From positions 1-35,533 of the forward strand of contig VGAJ01000008.1 of NCBI GenBank assembly GCA_016870795.1: 35,533 nucleotides of DNA, in the 5' to 3' direction. Numbering within the stretch: position 1 is the first letter of the stretch; each line of letters starts with the position of its first letter. Shown one piece after another: positions 22,520 to 31,309 of this stretch. The notes below the pieces were generated by a model that saw only the letters and a program-made list of their open reading frames with translations, made no database searches and had not been told where the DNA came from. This DNA is from Actinomycetota bacterium (GTDB taxonomy: Bacteria > Actinomycetota > Actinomycetes > Nanopelagicales > Nanopelagicaceae). A program made the position numbers and the translations under genes.

Positions 22520-22987
22520 TTAGCGGTTGCGGTGCGCTGATTTAGATAAGAAGATGGCAAATACCAAGGCCACCACAATAAGTGCATTGAGGCCCATTTC
22601 ATAGATTGATCTTTCAAATGCAGTGTCACTCTTTCCTGATTCCAGAGTAAGAGATGCGCCGACGGTAAGAATGTGCCGGACAGCGGCGATGACTCCAATA
22701 ATTAAGAACTTATCTAATTGATATACGCCATCTGTGAAGCGAGAAATAACGGTCCTCAGAATCTCAAGAATAATTACAATAAATAGAATGTCATTTACGC
22801 CTTGAATCATGCCATTTGGAAAGAAAGGCTGAGTTTCAATTAGCCTCTTACCGCTATAAAAGAAGGCGCCTATCCCAATTCCTAGAAGCGATATAGCCAA
22901 GATCGCATGAAATACATCTTCAACTACATCTATATACTTGGCAGGGATGACTGACTTTTCGCCATCTTGCGATTCATTTTTAGCCAT
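22520..22987 (-). CDS. PsiE-family membrane protein
   Basis: This 155-residue protein has four hydrophobic helices (starting near residues 30, 62, 92 and 130) and the PsiE-family core GVNDILFIVIILEILRTV followed by LDKFLIIGVIAAVRHIL. PsiE of E. coli is induced by phosphate starvation, but its function is unknown. The N-terminus is a short charged cytoplasmic tail. The start (ATG 22987) is 95 bases from the divergent heliorhodopsin start, so both promoters share one short region. The family call is good; involvement in phosphate stress here is only by family name. Confidence 0.82.
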   Translation of the reverse strand: MAKNESQDGEKSVIPAKYIDVVEDVFHAILAISLLGIGIGAFFYSGKRLIETQPFFPNGMIQGVNDILFIVIILEILRTVISRFTDGVYQLDKFLIIGVIAAVRHILTVGASLTLESGKSDTAFERSIYEMGLNALIVVALVFAIFLSKSAHRNR

Positions 22988-23082
22988 ACCAAACTGTATT
23001 ACTGCACTCAGATGATGTCACCTATATTTCGTGATTTTTATGCGGCGTGTATGTCTACGCCCCTTAAACCAGAGAGTAACTT

Positions 23083-23856
23083 GTGCTTATGAGTAAAGAG
23101 ATAACAATGCAGGGACTTCGTAAGGTAAACATCTTGGCAGGCCTACTCCATCTATTTCAGATGGCAGCTGTTCTTGCCCTAAGTAGCGATTTCGCACTTC
23201 CAGTAACAGCTACCTATATGGCAGGTCCTCCAGGATCTTCATTTGCACCTTCAGTGATCTTATTTGAAACACCAATTGGGCTAACAGTTGCAATATTCCT
23301 AGGTTTATCTGCGCTAGCTCATTTCATTGTGGCTAGCCCTAAATTCTTTCCTCGCTATAGCGCAGGTCTTCTTGCCCAGCGTAATTACTTCAGATGGGTG
23401 GAGTACTCCATCAGCTCATCGGTGATGATTGTTTTAATTGCTCAAGTCACCGGAATTGCTGATATCACATCATTGATTGCAATATTTGGCGTTAATGCCT
23501 CAATGATTCTCTTTGGCTGGCTTCAGGAGAAATATGAAACCCCAGGCAATGGTGGTTGGCTGCCATTTATCTTTGGTTGTATAACTGGAATTATTCCTTG
23601 GGTTGCGCTGCTAATTTATGTATTTTCAATTGGTGGGGTTGGAGAGACCTCGGCTCCAGCCTTTGTTTATGGAATTGTCGTAACTATTTTCTTATTCTTT
23701 AATTCCTTTGCTCTGGTGCAATGGCTGCAATATAAGAAGGTTGGTAAGTGGAGTGATTACCTAAGAGGTGAGCGCAGCTACATCACGCTCTCACTGATTG
23801 CTAAATCAGCTCTAGCTTGGCAGATCTTTGCCAACACCTTGATTCCACCTATGTAA
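23083..23856 (+). CDS. Heliorhodopsin
   Basis: This 257-residue seven-helix protein is a retinal-binding heliorhodopsin. The C-terminal helix SLIAKSALAWQIF holds the Schiff-base Lys at residue 241, and the third helix RWVEYSISSSVM holds the counterion Glu107. His23, His80 and Ser237, known around the pocket of HeR 48C12, are also present at identical numbers when translation starts at GTG 23083, which supports that start over ATG 23089. AGAGAG lies 6 bases before the GTG. Heliorhodopsins have an inverted topology and long photocycles and do not generally pump ions; sensing or enzyme regulation is proposed. Divergent psiE-like and convergent DUF2256 genes flank it. No retinal-synthesis gene is seen in the window. 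Confidence 0.95.
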   Translation: MLMSKEITMQGLRKVNILAGLLHLFQMAAVLALSSDFALPVTATYMAGPPGSSFAPSVILFETPIGLTVAIFLGLSALAHFIVASPKFFPRYSAGLLAQRNYFRWVEYSISSSVMIVLIAQVTGIADITSLIAIFGVNASMILFGWLQEKYETPGNGGWLPFIFGCITGIIPWVALLIYVFSIGGVGETSAPAFVYGIVVTIFLFFNSFALVQWLQYKKVGKWSDYLRGERSYITLSLIAKSALAWQIFANTLIPPM

Positions 23857-23994
23857 CTATTTGCCTGCCTTGCAGCGCTTAGAGCAATATTTAACGCTGG
23901 GCCAATCCCTGGCCCACTTCTTCCGCCATTCAAACTCAAGGCCGCAGCGCTGACATATCTTTGGCGGAAAACCGTTCTTGATTTTTGCTTTCAT
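23857..23994 (-). CDS. DUF2256 small zinc-finger-like protein
   Basis: A 45-codon leftward frame from ATG 23994 encodes a protein with [24 protein letters not shown] and R-C, the DUF2256 signature. The four cysteines (C14, C17, C37, C41) should bind one zinc. Members are tiny proteins of unknown function that I recall near cryptochrome/photolyase-family genes. Its stop at 23859-23857 touches the heliorhodopsin stop at 23856 with no base between. It is short enough to be missed by length cut-offs. The next gene downstream on its strand is the psiE-like gene, beyond the oppositely oriented heliorhodopsin gene. Confidence 0.85.
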   Translation of the reverse strand: MKAKIKNGFPPKICQRCGLEFEWRKKWARDWPSVKYCSKRCKAGK

Positions 23995-24082
23995 TGAACT
24001 CTAAGTATCCCATTTATGTAGAAAACTTGCCTGCCTGGGGATAACTAAAAATCTGGAAATCTCTTTTGGATAATTTCCTCAA

Positions 24083-24484
24083 GTGCCAACCTCGATTCAA
24101 TACTTAGAAGATATAAAGGGGGAAACACCTTTTATTCAATGGTTTATTGAGTCCCTGACAAGCGAGGAGCAAGACTTTATTGATTTCGTATTCGAAAGGG
24201 TATTGAGTACCCATGGCATCGAACTTCTTGGCGGAAATTGGCTTAAAGACCTAGGCGACGAGCTCTATCAACTTCGACTCCGCGTGCTTGGAAATGATGG
24301 CAAAGCTCGAATATTACTTAGAGTATTTCTCACAATTATCTCTCATGATGAGATTTTAATAATCTCTGGTTACTGCAAACTACGTAACCCGGGTTCAGTA
24401 AATCAAAAATTTGAAATTAGTAGAGCAAAACTTCTTCTAAAGCAGTGGAGGAGTGATTCTGATACTATGTGGTATTCCACATAG
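24083..24484 (+). CDS. HigB/RelE-type toxin (phage Gp49-like)
   Basis: The 133-residue protein has the HigB/Gp49-like pattern: FIESLTSEEQDFIDFVFERVL, a GNWLKDLGDELYQLRLRVLG core near residue 53, and RILLRVFLTIISHDEILIISGYCK. Basic residues at the strand ends would contact mRNA at the ribosome. The start is GTG 24083. It lies upstream of a HTH antitoxin gene by 13 bases, the toxin-first order of higBA modules. The expected function is ribosome-dependent mRNA cleavage under stress. It may be plasmid- or phage-derived, but nothing around it marks a mobile element. Its length is above the usual 90-120 residues. Confidence 0.78.
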   Translation: MPTSIQYLEDIKGETPFIQWFIESLTSEEQDFIDFVFERVLSTHGIELLGGNWLKDLGDELYQLRLRVLGNDGKARILLRVFLTIISHDEILIISGYCKLRNPGSVNQKFEISRAKLLLKQWRSDSDTMWYST

Positions 24485-24497
24485 GCAAGGATGATAA

Positions 24498-24830
24498 ATG
24501 TCAAAGGTTAATGATCAATGGCGCCAGACCAGAGTAAGGTCTTTGAGCTCTACTAAATTGAAGCAACGGCGTAGTCGAAGAGCTGTCTGGGAGATAGGGC
24601 TATGGCTTGAAAATAGAAGAGTGGCTATGGGTATGAGTCAGAGTGAACTAGCAGAAAGAACTGGCGTGCAACAAGCCGATATCAGTAGATATGAACACTT
24701 GGAAATGACACCTTCTCTTGAAACTCTCCTGCGTCTTTTAACCGGTCTTGAATCAGAGATTATCTTGAAGGAGAAAGGCTCGAATAAAGCCGAAGTTAGG
24801 TCTGCAAAAAAGTTGGCAAAGAGTAAGTAG
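24498..24830 (+). CDS. HigA-type XRE-family antitoxin
   Basis: This 110-residue protein has a basic N-terminal extension and a Cro/C1-type HTH (about residues 45-95): RVAMGMSQSELAERTGVQQADISRYEHLEMTPSLETLLRLL in outline, with the recognition helix QADISRYE. A lysine-rich tail ends in K-L-A-K-S-K. The ATG at 24498 follows the toxin stop by 13 bases, with AAGGATGAT upstream. As a HigA-like protein it would bind the toxin and repress the shared promoter. The pair is complete, with no truncation seen. Confidence 0.83.
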   Translation: MSKVNDQWRQTRVRSLSSTKLKQRRSRRAVWEIGLWLENRRVAMGMSQSELAERTGVQQADISRYEHLEMTPSLETLLRLLTGLESEIILKEKGSNKAEVRSAKKLAKSK

Positions 24831-24858
24831 CCTCTGGTTTGCGCTATATAATTTCGAT

Positions 24859-25242
24859 ATGACTGAAGAGAATCTACAAACCCCTGCTTCTGAAAAATTA
24901 GCATCAGTTCAGGCGCGCTTTGGCGCCGCTCTGCTTGATGCCGCTCTTTTAGTGGTGACCTTAGTTATTGGTTGGGTGATCTGGAGCTTATATACCTGGC
25001 AGACCGGACAGAGCCCTGCCAAGCGGATCTTGAAGCAAGTAGTTGTTGATGCCAAAACTGGAGAGCGTTTTACTTGGGCAAAAATGGCGCTACGTGAATT
25101 TGCCGTTAAGGGCCTTGCTGGTCAACTTCTCTCAGGTGCAACTAGTGGAATTACATTTGTGATTGATAGCTTATTTGTATTTCGCAGTGATAGAAGAACC
25201 GTTCACGACTTAATCGTTGGAAGCAAAGTCATCCAACTCTAG
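24859..25242 (+). CDS. RDD-family membrane protein
   Basis: The 127-residue product has the RDD layout in short form. ARFGAALLDAALLVVTLVIG is the first TM helix with its Arg and Asp. TGQSPAKRILKQVVVDAKTG follows, then a second hydrophobic stretch and DRRTVHDLIVGSKVIQL. The R-A-x-x-D and H-D-L-I motifs are the family marks. It has about two TM segments, one fewer than usual. The function of RDD proteins is mostly unknown; some act in Na+/H+ transport or protein export. It is separated from the antitoxin gene by 28 bases and converges on a small membrane-protein gene. Confidence 0.85.
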   Translation: MTEENLQTPASEKLASVQARFGAALLDAALLVVTLVIGWVIWSLYTWQTGQSPAKRILKQVVVDAKTGERFTWAKMALREFAVKGLAGQLLSGATSGITFVIDSLFVFRSDRRTVHDLIVGSKVIQL

Positions 25243-25244
25243 TT

Positions 25245-25370
25245 CTACTCGTTAAAGTCCCCGCCGCGGCCAGTAATCTTTGGACCACGCTTAGTTGGGT
25301 GATCAAATCTGAATATGACCACGCCAACTAAGAGTGCAAATATCAAGAAGATCGCTACCGCTATCTCCAT
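25245..25370 (-). CDS. Small single-TM protein
   Basis: A 41-codon frame from ATG 25370 gives MEIAVAIFLIFALLVGVVIF, one TM helix, followed by the basic segment FDHPTKRGPKITGRGGDFNE. The sequence is coherent, with a typical positive-inside tail. The start is two bases after the stop of the next upstream gene (25373), so the two form a tight operon. I know no function; the compact Pro-Lys-Arg-Gly tail resembles small actinobacterial membrane proteins. It is easily missed because of its length. Confidence 0.6.
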   Translation of the reverse strand: MEIAVAIFLIFALLVGVVIFRFDHPTKRGPKITGRGGDFNE

Positions 25371-25372
25371 AT

Positions 25373-25747
25373 TTAAGCCATTACCGCCCAAATAACTAGA
25401 GCGAAAATTGCTAGTCCAAGACCAATTACTGCAATTGCAGTTAATGATAGGAAGTCTCTTGATGAGGCAATCTTCTTTGTTAGAGCTGTTGGCTCTTTAA
25501 CTTTACCCATATCAAGAAGTAAAGCCTCTGCTTCACGGATTGCTGCATATTGGGAAACAATTGCTAGAAATCCTGTGACTGCTGCTACTCCAATTGTGAG
25601 ATATCCAGCTGCATCGCTAGCTGTTGCAAAGGTTCCTTGAGCAGCAAGAACTAATATTGCAACTAAGACTAGAGCTGGCGAAATCTGAGCGATAATAATT
25701 TGCATCCGCTTAGCGTTCCAAAGTTTTAATAGGTCTTTCTCATCCAT
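25373..25747 (-). CDS. Three-TM membrane protein of unknown function
   Basis: This 124-residue protein has an N-terminal charged segment (MDEKDLLKLWNAKRMQ), hydrophobic helices near residues 18-36, 44-66 and 100-123, and a central charged loop (REAEALLLDMGKVKEP). No known family is recognised. AAGGAGAGAAT lies just before ATG 25747. It is followed after two bases by a 41-residue membrane protein, suggesting a two-gene operon. The 130-base interval up to clpC (25748-25877) contains CAGGC-TGGT-GCCTG but no T-tract terminator. Confidence 0.72.
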   Translation of the reverse strand: MDEKDLLKLWNAKRMQIIIAQISPALVLVAILVLAAQGTFATASDAAGYLTIGVAAVTGFLAIVSQYAAIREAEALLLDMGKVKEPTALTKKIASSRDFLSLTAIAVIGLGLAIFALVIWAVMA

Positions 25748-25877
25748 ATTTTCATTCTCTCCTTATCCAGGCTGGTGCCTGCTGATATCAGAGTCTAAGG
25801 CACAAGAGCAGAACACACAGTGCTGGCTTTCAAAGAGGGAGAGACTTGTTGGCTTTATAGTTGGATTACCTGCTCAA

Positions 25878-28376
25878 TTAAGCTGTTGGAGCCTCTGCTA
25901 AGTCTTCTGGAGTATCAGGAAGTGCCTCGCGAGGCACACCCTTAAAGGTCAATGTCTCTTTGCCTTCTTCTCCCTCAACATCGATAAGGATTATCTGGCC
26001 GCTCTTAATCTCACCAAAGAGAATTTTCTCTGATAAGACATCCTCGATCTCTCGTTGAATTGTTCTACGAAGTGGACGAGCACCTAGCACTGGGTCATAA
26101 CCGCGGTGGGCAAGTACTGCCTTTGCCTTTGAGGTTAATTCAATTCCCATATCTTTTGCCTTAAGGCGTATCTCAAGATTTGTAATCATCAAATCAACAA
26201 TCTGAACGATTTCGTTTTCAGATAACTGGTGGAAGACAATCACATCATCGATGCGGTTAAGAAACTCTGGGCGGAAATGATTCTTGAGCTCATCTTGGAC
26301 CTTATTCTTCATGCGCTCATAATTTCCTAGCGCGTCATTTACGTTAGTAAAGCCAAGAGCTAAGGACTTGGAGATGTCGCGAGTTCCAAGGTTTGTTGTC
26401 ATGATGATTACAGTGTTCTTGAAATCAACTTGACGTCCTTGGGCATCAGTTAGACGGCCTTCTTCTAATACTTGAAGCAGTGAGTTGAAGATATCTGGGT
26501 GAGCTTTTTCAATCTCATCAAATAGCACTACAGAAAATGGACGGCGACGAACTTTCTCGGTTAATTGACCACCCTCGTCATATCCAACATATCCTGGAGG
26601 AGCGCCAAAGAGGCGAGAGGCTGTGTGCTTCTCGGAATACTCTGACATATCAAGTGCGATGAGTGCATCCTCATTACCGAAGAGGAATTGGGCAAGAGTT
26701 CTTGAAAGTTCTGTCTTACCAACTCCAGAGGGGCCTGCGAAAATAAATGATCCACCAGGACGCTTAGGATCTTTTAGCCCTGCGCGAGTGCGACGAATTG
26801 CTTGAGAGAGAGCTTTAATTGCTTGCTCTTGGCCAATCACGCGCTTATGGAGTTCATCTTCCATACGAAGCAGGCGAGAAGTTTCAGCTTCAGTTAACTT
26901 AAACACCGGAATTCCTGTTGCAGTTGAGAGGACTTCAGCAATTAACTCTTCATCAACTTCAGAGACAACATCAAGGTCTCCTGCCTTCCAAGATTTTTCG
27001 CGCTCAGATTTTTCAACCATTAATTGCTTCTCTTTATCGCGAAGTGATGCAGCCTTTTCAAAATCTTGGCCATCAATTGCTGACTCTTTCTCTTTTCTAA
27101 CATCAGCGATCTTGTCGTCAAAGGCGCGTAGCTCAGGAGGTGCGGTCATGCGACGAATACGAAGGCGAGATCCTGCCTCATCGAGAAGATCAATGGCTTT
27201 ATCTGGCAAGAAACGATCTGCGATATAGCGATCTGCAAGTGTTGCGGCAGCAACAATTGCATCATCATTTATGGAAACTTTATGGTGTGATTCATAACGA
27301 TCACGAAGACCTTTTAGGATCTCAATGGTGTGGGTAAGTGATGGCTCAGCTACTTGAATTGGCTGGAAGCGACGCTCTAGCGCAGCATCCTTTTCCAAGT
27401 GCTTGCGATACTCATCAAGAGTTGTTGCGCCAATTGTCTGGAGCTCACCGCGGGCAAGCATGGGCTTTAAGATGCTAGCTGCATCAATTGCGCCCTCTGC
27501 TGCTCCTGCGCCAACTAGTGTGTGAATTTCATCGATAAACAAAATGATGTCGCCTCTGGTGCGAATCTCTTTTAATACTTTCTTTAAGCGCTCTTCAAAA
27601 TCACCGCGATAGCGAGATCCAGCAACTAGAGCGCCTAGATCTAGCGAGTAGAGCTGCTTGTCCTTTAGCGTCTCTGGGATATCGCCTTTAACAATTGCTT
27701 GAGCTAAACCTTCAACGACCGCAGTCTTTCCAACGCCAGGTTCACCAATTAATACTGGATTATTTTTTGTGCGGCGAGAGAGAATCTGCATTACGCGTTC
27801 AATCTCTTTTTCCCGGCCAATTACTGGATCTAGTTTTCCTTCGCGGGCAGCAGTGGTTAAGTTGCGACCGAATTGATCAAGGATTAAAGATGTGGATGGA
27901 GTTCCCTCTGCTGGTCCTGCTGTAACTGCTTCTTTTCCTTGATAGCCAGAGAGTAATTGAATTACTTGTTGACGAACTCGATTGAGATCTGCGCCAAGTT
28001 TTACTAGAACTTGCGCAGCAACACCTTCTCCTTCACGGATAAGGCCAAGAAGAATGTGTTCGGTTCCAATGTAATTATGTCCAAGTTGAAGCGCTTCACG
28101 AAGTGATAGCTCAAGAACTTTCTTAGCTCTTGGAGTAAATGGAATATGACCTGATGGAGCTTGCTGACCCTGGCCAATAATTTCTTCAACTTGAGAACGA
28201 ACCGCTTCAAGTGAAATTCCTAGAGACTCTAAACCTTTTGCAGCAACGCCTTCACCTTCATGGATTAGGCCAAGGAGGATATGTTCGGTTCCGATGTAAT
28301 TGTGATTGAGCATGCGAGCCTCTTCTTGCGCCAGAACAACAACGCGGCGGGCTCGATCGGTAAAGCGCTCAAACAT
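25878..28376 (-). CDS. clpC: ATP-dependent Clp protease ATPase subunit ClpC
   Basis: The 832-residue AAA+ unfoldase has a double N-domain (two [13 protein letters not shown] repeats, near residues 26 and 101), AAA domain 1 with Walker A GEPGVGKT (211-218) and Walker B ILFIDEIH, and a middle domain with a UVR-like [13 protein letters not shown] segment. AAA domain 2 has [19 protein letters not shown] and the C-terminal sensor 2 motif GARPLRR. It feeds substrates to ClpP in the cytoplasm and is essential in actinobacteria. AAGGAG at 28385-28390 is 8 bases before the ATG. The 160-base upstream gap should hold its promoter, but no clear stress-type (HspR/CtsR) inverted repeat was found. lsr2, often between lysS and clpC, is absent from this position. 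Confidence 0.97.
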   Translation of the reverse strand: MFERFTDRARRVVVLAQEEARMLNHNYIGTEHILLGLIHEGEGVAAKGLESLGISLEAVRSQVEEIIGQGQQAPSGHIPFTPRAKKVLELSLREALQLGHNYIGTEHILLGLIREGEGVAAQVLVKLGADLNRVRQQVIQLLSGYQGKEAVTAGPAEGTPSTSLILDQFGRNLTTAAREGKLDPVIGREKEIERVMQILSRRTKNNPVLIGEPGVGKTAVVEGLAQAIVKGDIPETLKDKQLYSLDLGALVAGSRYRGDFEERLKKVLKEIRTRGDIILFIDEIHTLVGAGAAEGAIDAASILKPMLARGELQTIGATTLDEYRKHLEKDAALERRFQPIQVAEPSLTHTIEILKGLRDRYESHHKVSINDDAIVAAATLADRYIADRFLPDKAIDLLDEAGSRLRIRRMTAPPELRAFDDKIADVRKEKESAIDGQDFEKAASLRDKEKQLMVEKSEREKSWKAGDLDVVSEVDEELIAEVLSTATGIPVFKLTEAETSRLLRMEDELHKRVIGQEQAIKALSQAIRRTRAGLKDPKRPGGSFIFAGPSGVGKTELSRTLAQFLFGNEDALIALDMSEYSEKHTASRLFGAPPGYVGYDEGGQLTEKVRRRPFSVVLFDEIEKAHPDIFNSLLQVLEEGRLTDAQGRQVDFKNTVIIMTTNLGTRDISKSLALGFTNVNDALGNYERMKNKVQDELKNHFRPEFLNRIDDVIVFHQLSENEIVQIVDLMITNLEIRLKAKDMGIELTSKAKAVLAHRGYDPVLGARPLRRTIQREIEDVLSEKILFGEIKSGQIILIDVEGEEGKETLTFKGVPREALPDTPEDLAEAPTA

Positions 28377-28536
28377 CAGTTCATCTCCTTTTCAGGCTTG
28401 CTAAAACGGACTGGCTCTAGCGTATAAGAAGGCCTGAAACGATGCGACATCTATTTTCCTGCCCCCAAATCAGCGCTAGATATGGGAATCCACAGGGGCT
28501 ATAACCGCCATATTTAGGTTTTTATGCCCGAAAAGA

Positions 28537-29034
28537 TTAGAGAATCTTGAGCATTCTGGTGTTACCCAGGGTGTTGGGCTTCACGCTCTCAAGGTCTAGA
28601 AACTCAGCAATGCCTTCATCGTAGGAGCGTAGTAGTTGTTGATAGACATCAGCCTCGACAGGGGTTCCTTCAATAACTTTAAATCCATGTTGCGCGAAAA
28701 ACTCAGTTTCAAATGTTAAGCAAAATAATCTTTTCAAGCCTAAGGAAATGGCCCGATTGGTAATTGCTTCTAGAATCTGATTACCAATCTTCTGTCTTCT
28801 AAATCCTTCATCCACTGCAACAGTTCTAACCTCACCTAAATCCTCCCAAAGAACGTGAAGCGCTCCGCAACCAATTACTTTCCCATCAGTTTCTGCAACA
28901 AAGAACTCTTGAACATCTTCATAGAGTTTGACTGTGTCTTTTGAAAGAAGGCGGCGCTGCAGAGCATATTGATCAATGATTGCGCGAATTGATTTCACAT
29001 CTGTAGCCCTTGAAGGGCGAACAATAACAGCCAT
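28537..29034 (-). CDS. ArgA-like GNAT amino-acid acetyltransferase
   Basis: The 165-residue protein is a short N-acetylglutamate-synthase-like GNAT. VRPSRATDVKSIRAIIDQYA opens the fold. CGALHVLWEDLGEVRTVAVDEGFRRQKIGNQIL in outline contains the acetyl-CoA loop R-R-Q-K-I-G near residue 80, and LKRLFCLTFETEFFAQHGFKV is the typical ArgA motif. M. tuberculosis ArgA (Rv2747) is of this minimal type, lacking the kinase-like domain. It would acetylate glutamate or glutamine for arginine synthesis; other acceptors are possible. Its ATG directly follows the lysS TAA, so it is co-transcribed with lysS. Confidence 0.82.
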   Translation of the reverse strand: MAVIVRPSRATDVKSIRAIIDQYALQRRLLSKDTVKLYEDVQEFFVAETDGKVIGCGALHVLWEDLGEVRTVAVDEGFRRQKIGNQILEAITNRAISLGLKRLFCLTFETEFFAQHGFKVIEGTPVEADVYQQLLRSYDEGIAEFLDLESVKPNTLGNTRMLKIL

Positions 29035-30522
29035 TTAATTATCTTCCGGCTTTACTAATGGAAAGAGAATTGTCTCTCGAATTCCAAGACCAGTTAAAGC
29101 CATCAGTAGTCGATCAATTCCCATACCAACTCCTCCCATAGGAGGCATGCCATGTTCCATCGCGTTAAGGAAATCTTCATCAACTTGCATTGCCTCTAGA
29201 TCACCTTTTGCTCCAAGTTTTGCTTGTTCTATTAGGCGATCTCTTTGGATCACAGGATCGATTAACTCGCTATATCCAGTAGCTAATTCAAAGCCATCGA
29301 TATATAGATCCCACTTCTCAGCAATTCCTTTAACGCTGCGGTGTTCTCGAACAAGTGGTGAGGTATCAACTGGGAATCCCATAACAAAGGTTGGGGTATT
29401 TAACTTGCCGCTATAGAAGTGTTCAAAGATATCCTCAGCTAACTTGCCATTAATCCAGGCTGGATCAACTTTTAGGCCAGCTTTTTCAGCAATCTTTGCT
29501 AGCTCTTCTCGGCTCGTAGCTGGAGTAACAGATAAACCGACAGCCTCTGAGATAGCGGTATAAAAATCTAGCTCTCTCCAATTCCCACCTAGATCACTAA
29601 TTCGTCCATCGTGATGTTCAACTTTGTGAGATCCAAAGATGGCAAGAGCTGCATTTTGGACTATCTCTTGGGTTAGAGATTTCATATTCTGCCAATCTGC
29701 ATAGGCCCAATACATCTCAAGCATTGCAAACTCTGGAGAGTGGCTTGAATCAGCGCCCTCATTTCTGAAATTTCTATTTATTTCAAAGACTTTTTCAATG
29801 CCACCAACCACGCATCTTTTTAGGAATAACTCAGGAGCAATTCTTAAATAAAGGTCCATGTCATAGGCATTACTAAAGGTTTTAAAGGGCCTTGCTGCTG
29901 CTCCCCCATGCATAACTTGCAGCATTGGAGTCTCAACTTCAATAAAGTCATACTTATCAAAAGTCTCTCTTACCGACTTGAGAACTTTTGGTCTAATTCT
30001 TGCATTCGCTCTTGCCTCAGGCCTAACAATTAAATCTACATATCTTTGGCGAACCCGAGTCTCTTCATTTAGCGGGTTATGCTCATTTGGAAGCGGGCGC
30101 AGGGCTTTGGAGGCTAATTGATAAGAATTGGCAAGAATTGATAACTCGCCACGCTTTGAAGTTATTACCTCGCCAGTAACACTTACAATATCGCCTAAAT
30201 CAATATCACTCTTCCAACTCTCTAAAACTGCTTCGCCAACTTTATCTAGCGAAAACATTGCTTGTAGTTCTGTGCCATCACCTTCACGAAGAGTTGCAAA
30301 ACATAACTTTCCAGTATCGCGCTTAAAAATTATTCGCCCAGCTACGCTCTCAATTTCGCCAGATGGGCTATCTGTTGCTAGATCTTTAAATCTCTCGCGG
30401 ATTTCTTTTAAAGAGGCTGTTCTATTAACTGATACGGGATATGGGGCTATGCCGCGGCCAAGCAATGATTGGCGTTTTTCGCGTCTAATTCTTAATTGCT
30501 CAGGAAGGTCATTTTCAGGCAT
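29035..30522 (-). CDS. lysS: Lysyl-tRNA synthetase, class II
   Basis: This enzyme, 495 residues from ATG 30522, charges tRNA-Lys. The OB-fold anticodon domain includes VAGRIIFKRDTGKLCFATLREGDG in outline. The class II motifs follow: motif 1 FIEVETPMLQ, motif 2 FRNEGADSSHSPEFAMLE and motif 3 GVGMGIDRLLMALTG near the C-terminus, ending GIRETILFPLVKPE. In-frame starts further upstream overlap the coaX stop and add no conserved residues; ATG 30522 leaves 13 bases between the genes, but no strong ribosome site is seen. It is part of the leftward coaX-lysS-argA-like group, as usual in actinobacteria. Confidence 0.96.
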   Translation of the reverse strand: MPENDLPEQLRIRREKRQSLLGRGIAPYPVSVNRTASLKEIRERFKDLATDSPSGEIESVAGRIIFKRDTGKLCFATLREGDGTELQAMFSLDKVGEAVLESWKSDIDLGDIVSVTGEVITSKRGELSILANSYQLASKALRPLPNEHNPLNEETRVRQRYVDLIVRPEARANARIRPKVLKSVRETFDKYDFIEVETPMLQVMHGGAAARPFKTFSNAYDMDLYLRIAPELFLKRCVVGGIEKVFEINRNFRNEGADSSHSPEFAMLEMYWAYADWQNMKSLTQEIVQNAALAIFGSHKVEHHDGRISDLGGNWRELDFYTAISEAVGLSVTPATSREELAKIAEKAGLKVDPAWINGKLAEDIFEHFYSGKLNTPTFVMGFPVDTSPLVREHRSVKGIAEKWDLYIDGFELATGYSELIDPVIQRDRLIEQAKLGAKGDLEAMQVDEDFLNAMEHGMPPMGGVGMGIDRLLMALTGLGIRETILFPLVKPEDN

Positions 30523-30535
30523 AGTGCCGATAAGT

Positions 30536-31309
30536 CTAACCATTCCTCTCGTGCACAAGACGTAGGCCAGTAAGGGTTAAATCGGGTTGGTGATATTCAA
30601 TTGTCTCTGAAATTCCCAGCACCAATGGCGCTAAACCACCAGTTGCTATCACTGAGATCTTCTCGTTGTCTGGATAGAGCGCATCTAGCTCATCACTAAT
30701 ACGAGCAACAAGGCCATCTACTTGGCCTGCAAAGCCATAGATAGTTCCGGATTGAAGCGCCTCTACTGTGTTTTTGCCAATCACTGACTTAGGTTTAACT
30801 AATTCAACTTTTCTTAACTGCGCAGCCCTTGATGCAAGAGCCTCTACAGAGATCTCAATTCCTGGAGCTAGCGCCCCTCCTAAGAACTCACCTTTTGGTG
30901 AGACGACATCAAAGTTAGTAGAAGTTCCAAAATCAACAACTATGCATGCGCCATGGTTATAGAGCGTATGAGCAGCAAGGGTATTTACGATGCGATCAGC
31001 TCCAATTTCCTTTGGATTATCAACTAGAAGCGGTACTCCAGTCTTTACTCCTGGCTCAATAATGGTTGTTGGTAGATCTTGAAAATGGCGATTAATCATC
31101 GCTCTTGCTTCCCTAAGTACTGAAGGAACTGTTGAACAGATAGAAAGGCCAGTTAACTCATAGCCGGTAATTAGAGAGCGATATTGTAACCATAATTCAT
31201 CGGCAGTATCTCTAGCATCGGTTTTAACTCGCCAAGTATCAATCATCTTTTCTTTGGAAAAGATTCCAAGAACGGTATTGGTATTGCCGATATCAATAGT
31301 TAATAGCAT
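30536..31309 (-). CDS. coaX: Type III pantothenate kinase
   Basis: The 257-residue acetate/sugar-kinase-fold enzyme catalyses the first step of CoA synthesis. Phosphate-1 is LTIDIGNTNTVLGIF at the start. VDFGTSTNFDVV near residue 124 carries the catalytic Asp, GGALAPGIEIS follows, and VIATGGLAPLV lies near 213. Type III enzymes are not inhibited by CoA and require a monovalent cation. Its ATG is adjacent to the nadC stop (31310), and panC is in the same operon, so pantothenate production and use are linked. Length is standard. Confidence 0.95.
   Translation of the reverse strand: MLLTIDIGNTNTVLGIFSKEKMIDTWRVKTDARDTADELWLQYRSLITGYELTGLSICSTVPSVLREARAMINRHFQDLPTTIIEPGVKTGVPLLVDNPKEIGADRIVNTLAAHTLYNHGACIVVDFGTSTNFDVVSPKGEFLGGALAPGIEISVEALASRAAQLRKVELVKPKSVIGKNTVEALQSGTIYGFAGQVDGLVARISDELDALYPDNEKISVIATGGLAPLVLGISETIEYHQPDLTLTGLRLVHERNG

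Noticed and set aside
22462-22524. Toxin gene partner for the Phd/YefM antitoxin
   Set aside because: A GTG right after the antitoxin opens only a 20-codon frame with no resemblance to RelE, YoeB or Doc.
26561-28210. Several long open frames on both strands within clpC
   Set aside because: They are out-of-frame shadows of a fully conserved ClpC coding region; none has recognisable protein features.
28377-28536. A ClgR- or HspR-type operator upstream of clpC
   Set aside because: CGCTAGAGCC near the promoter resembles part of a ClgR site, but the spacing between half-sites is wrong and no second match exists.
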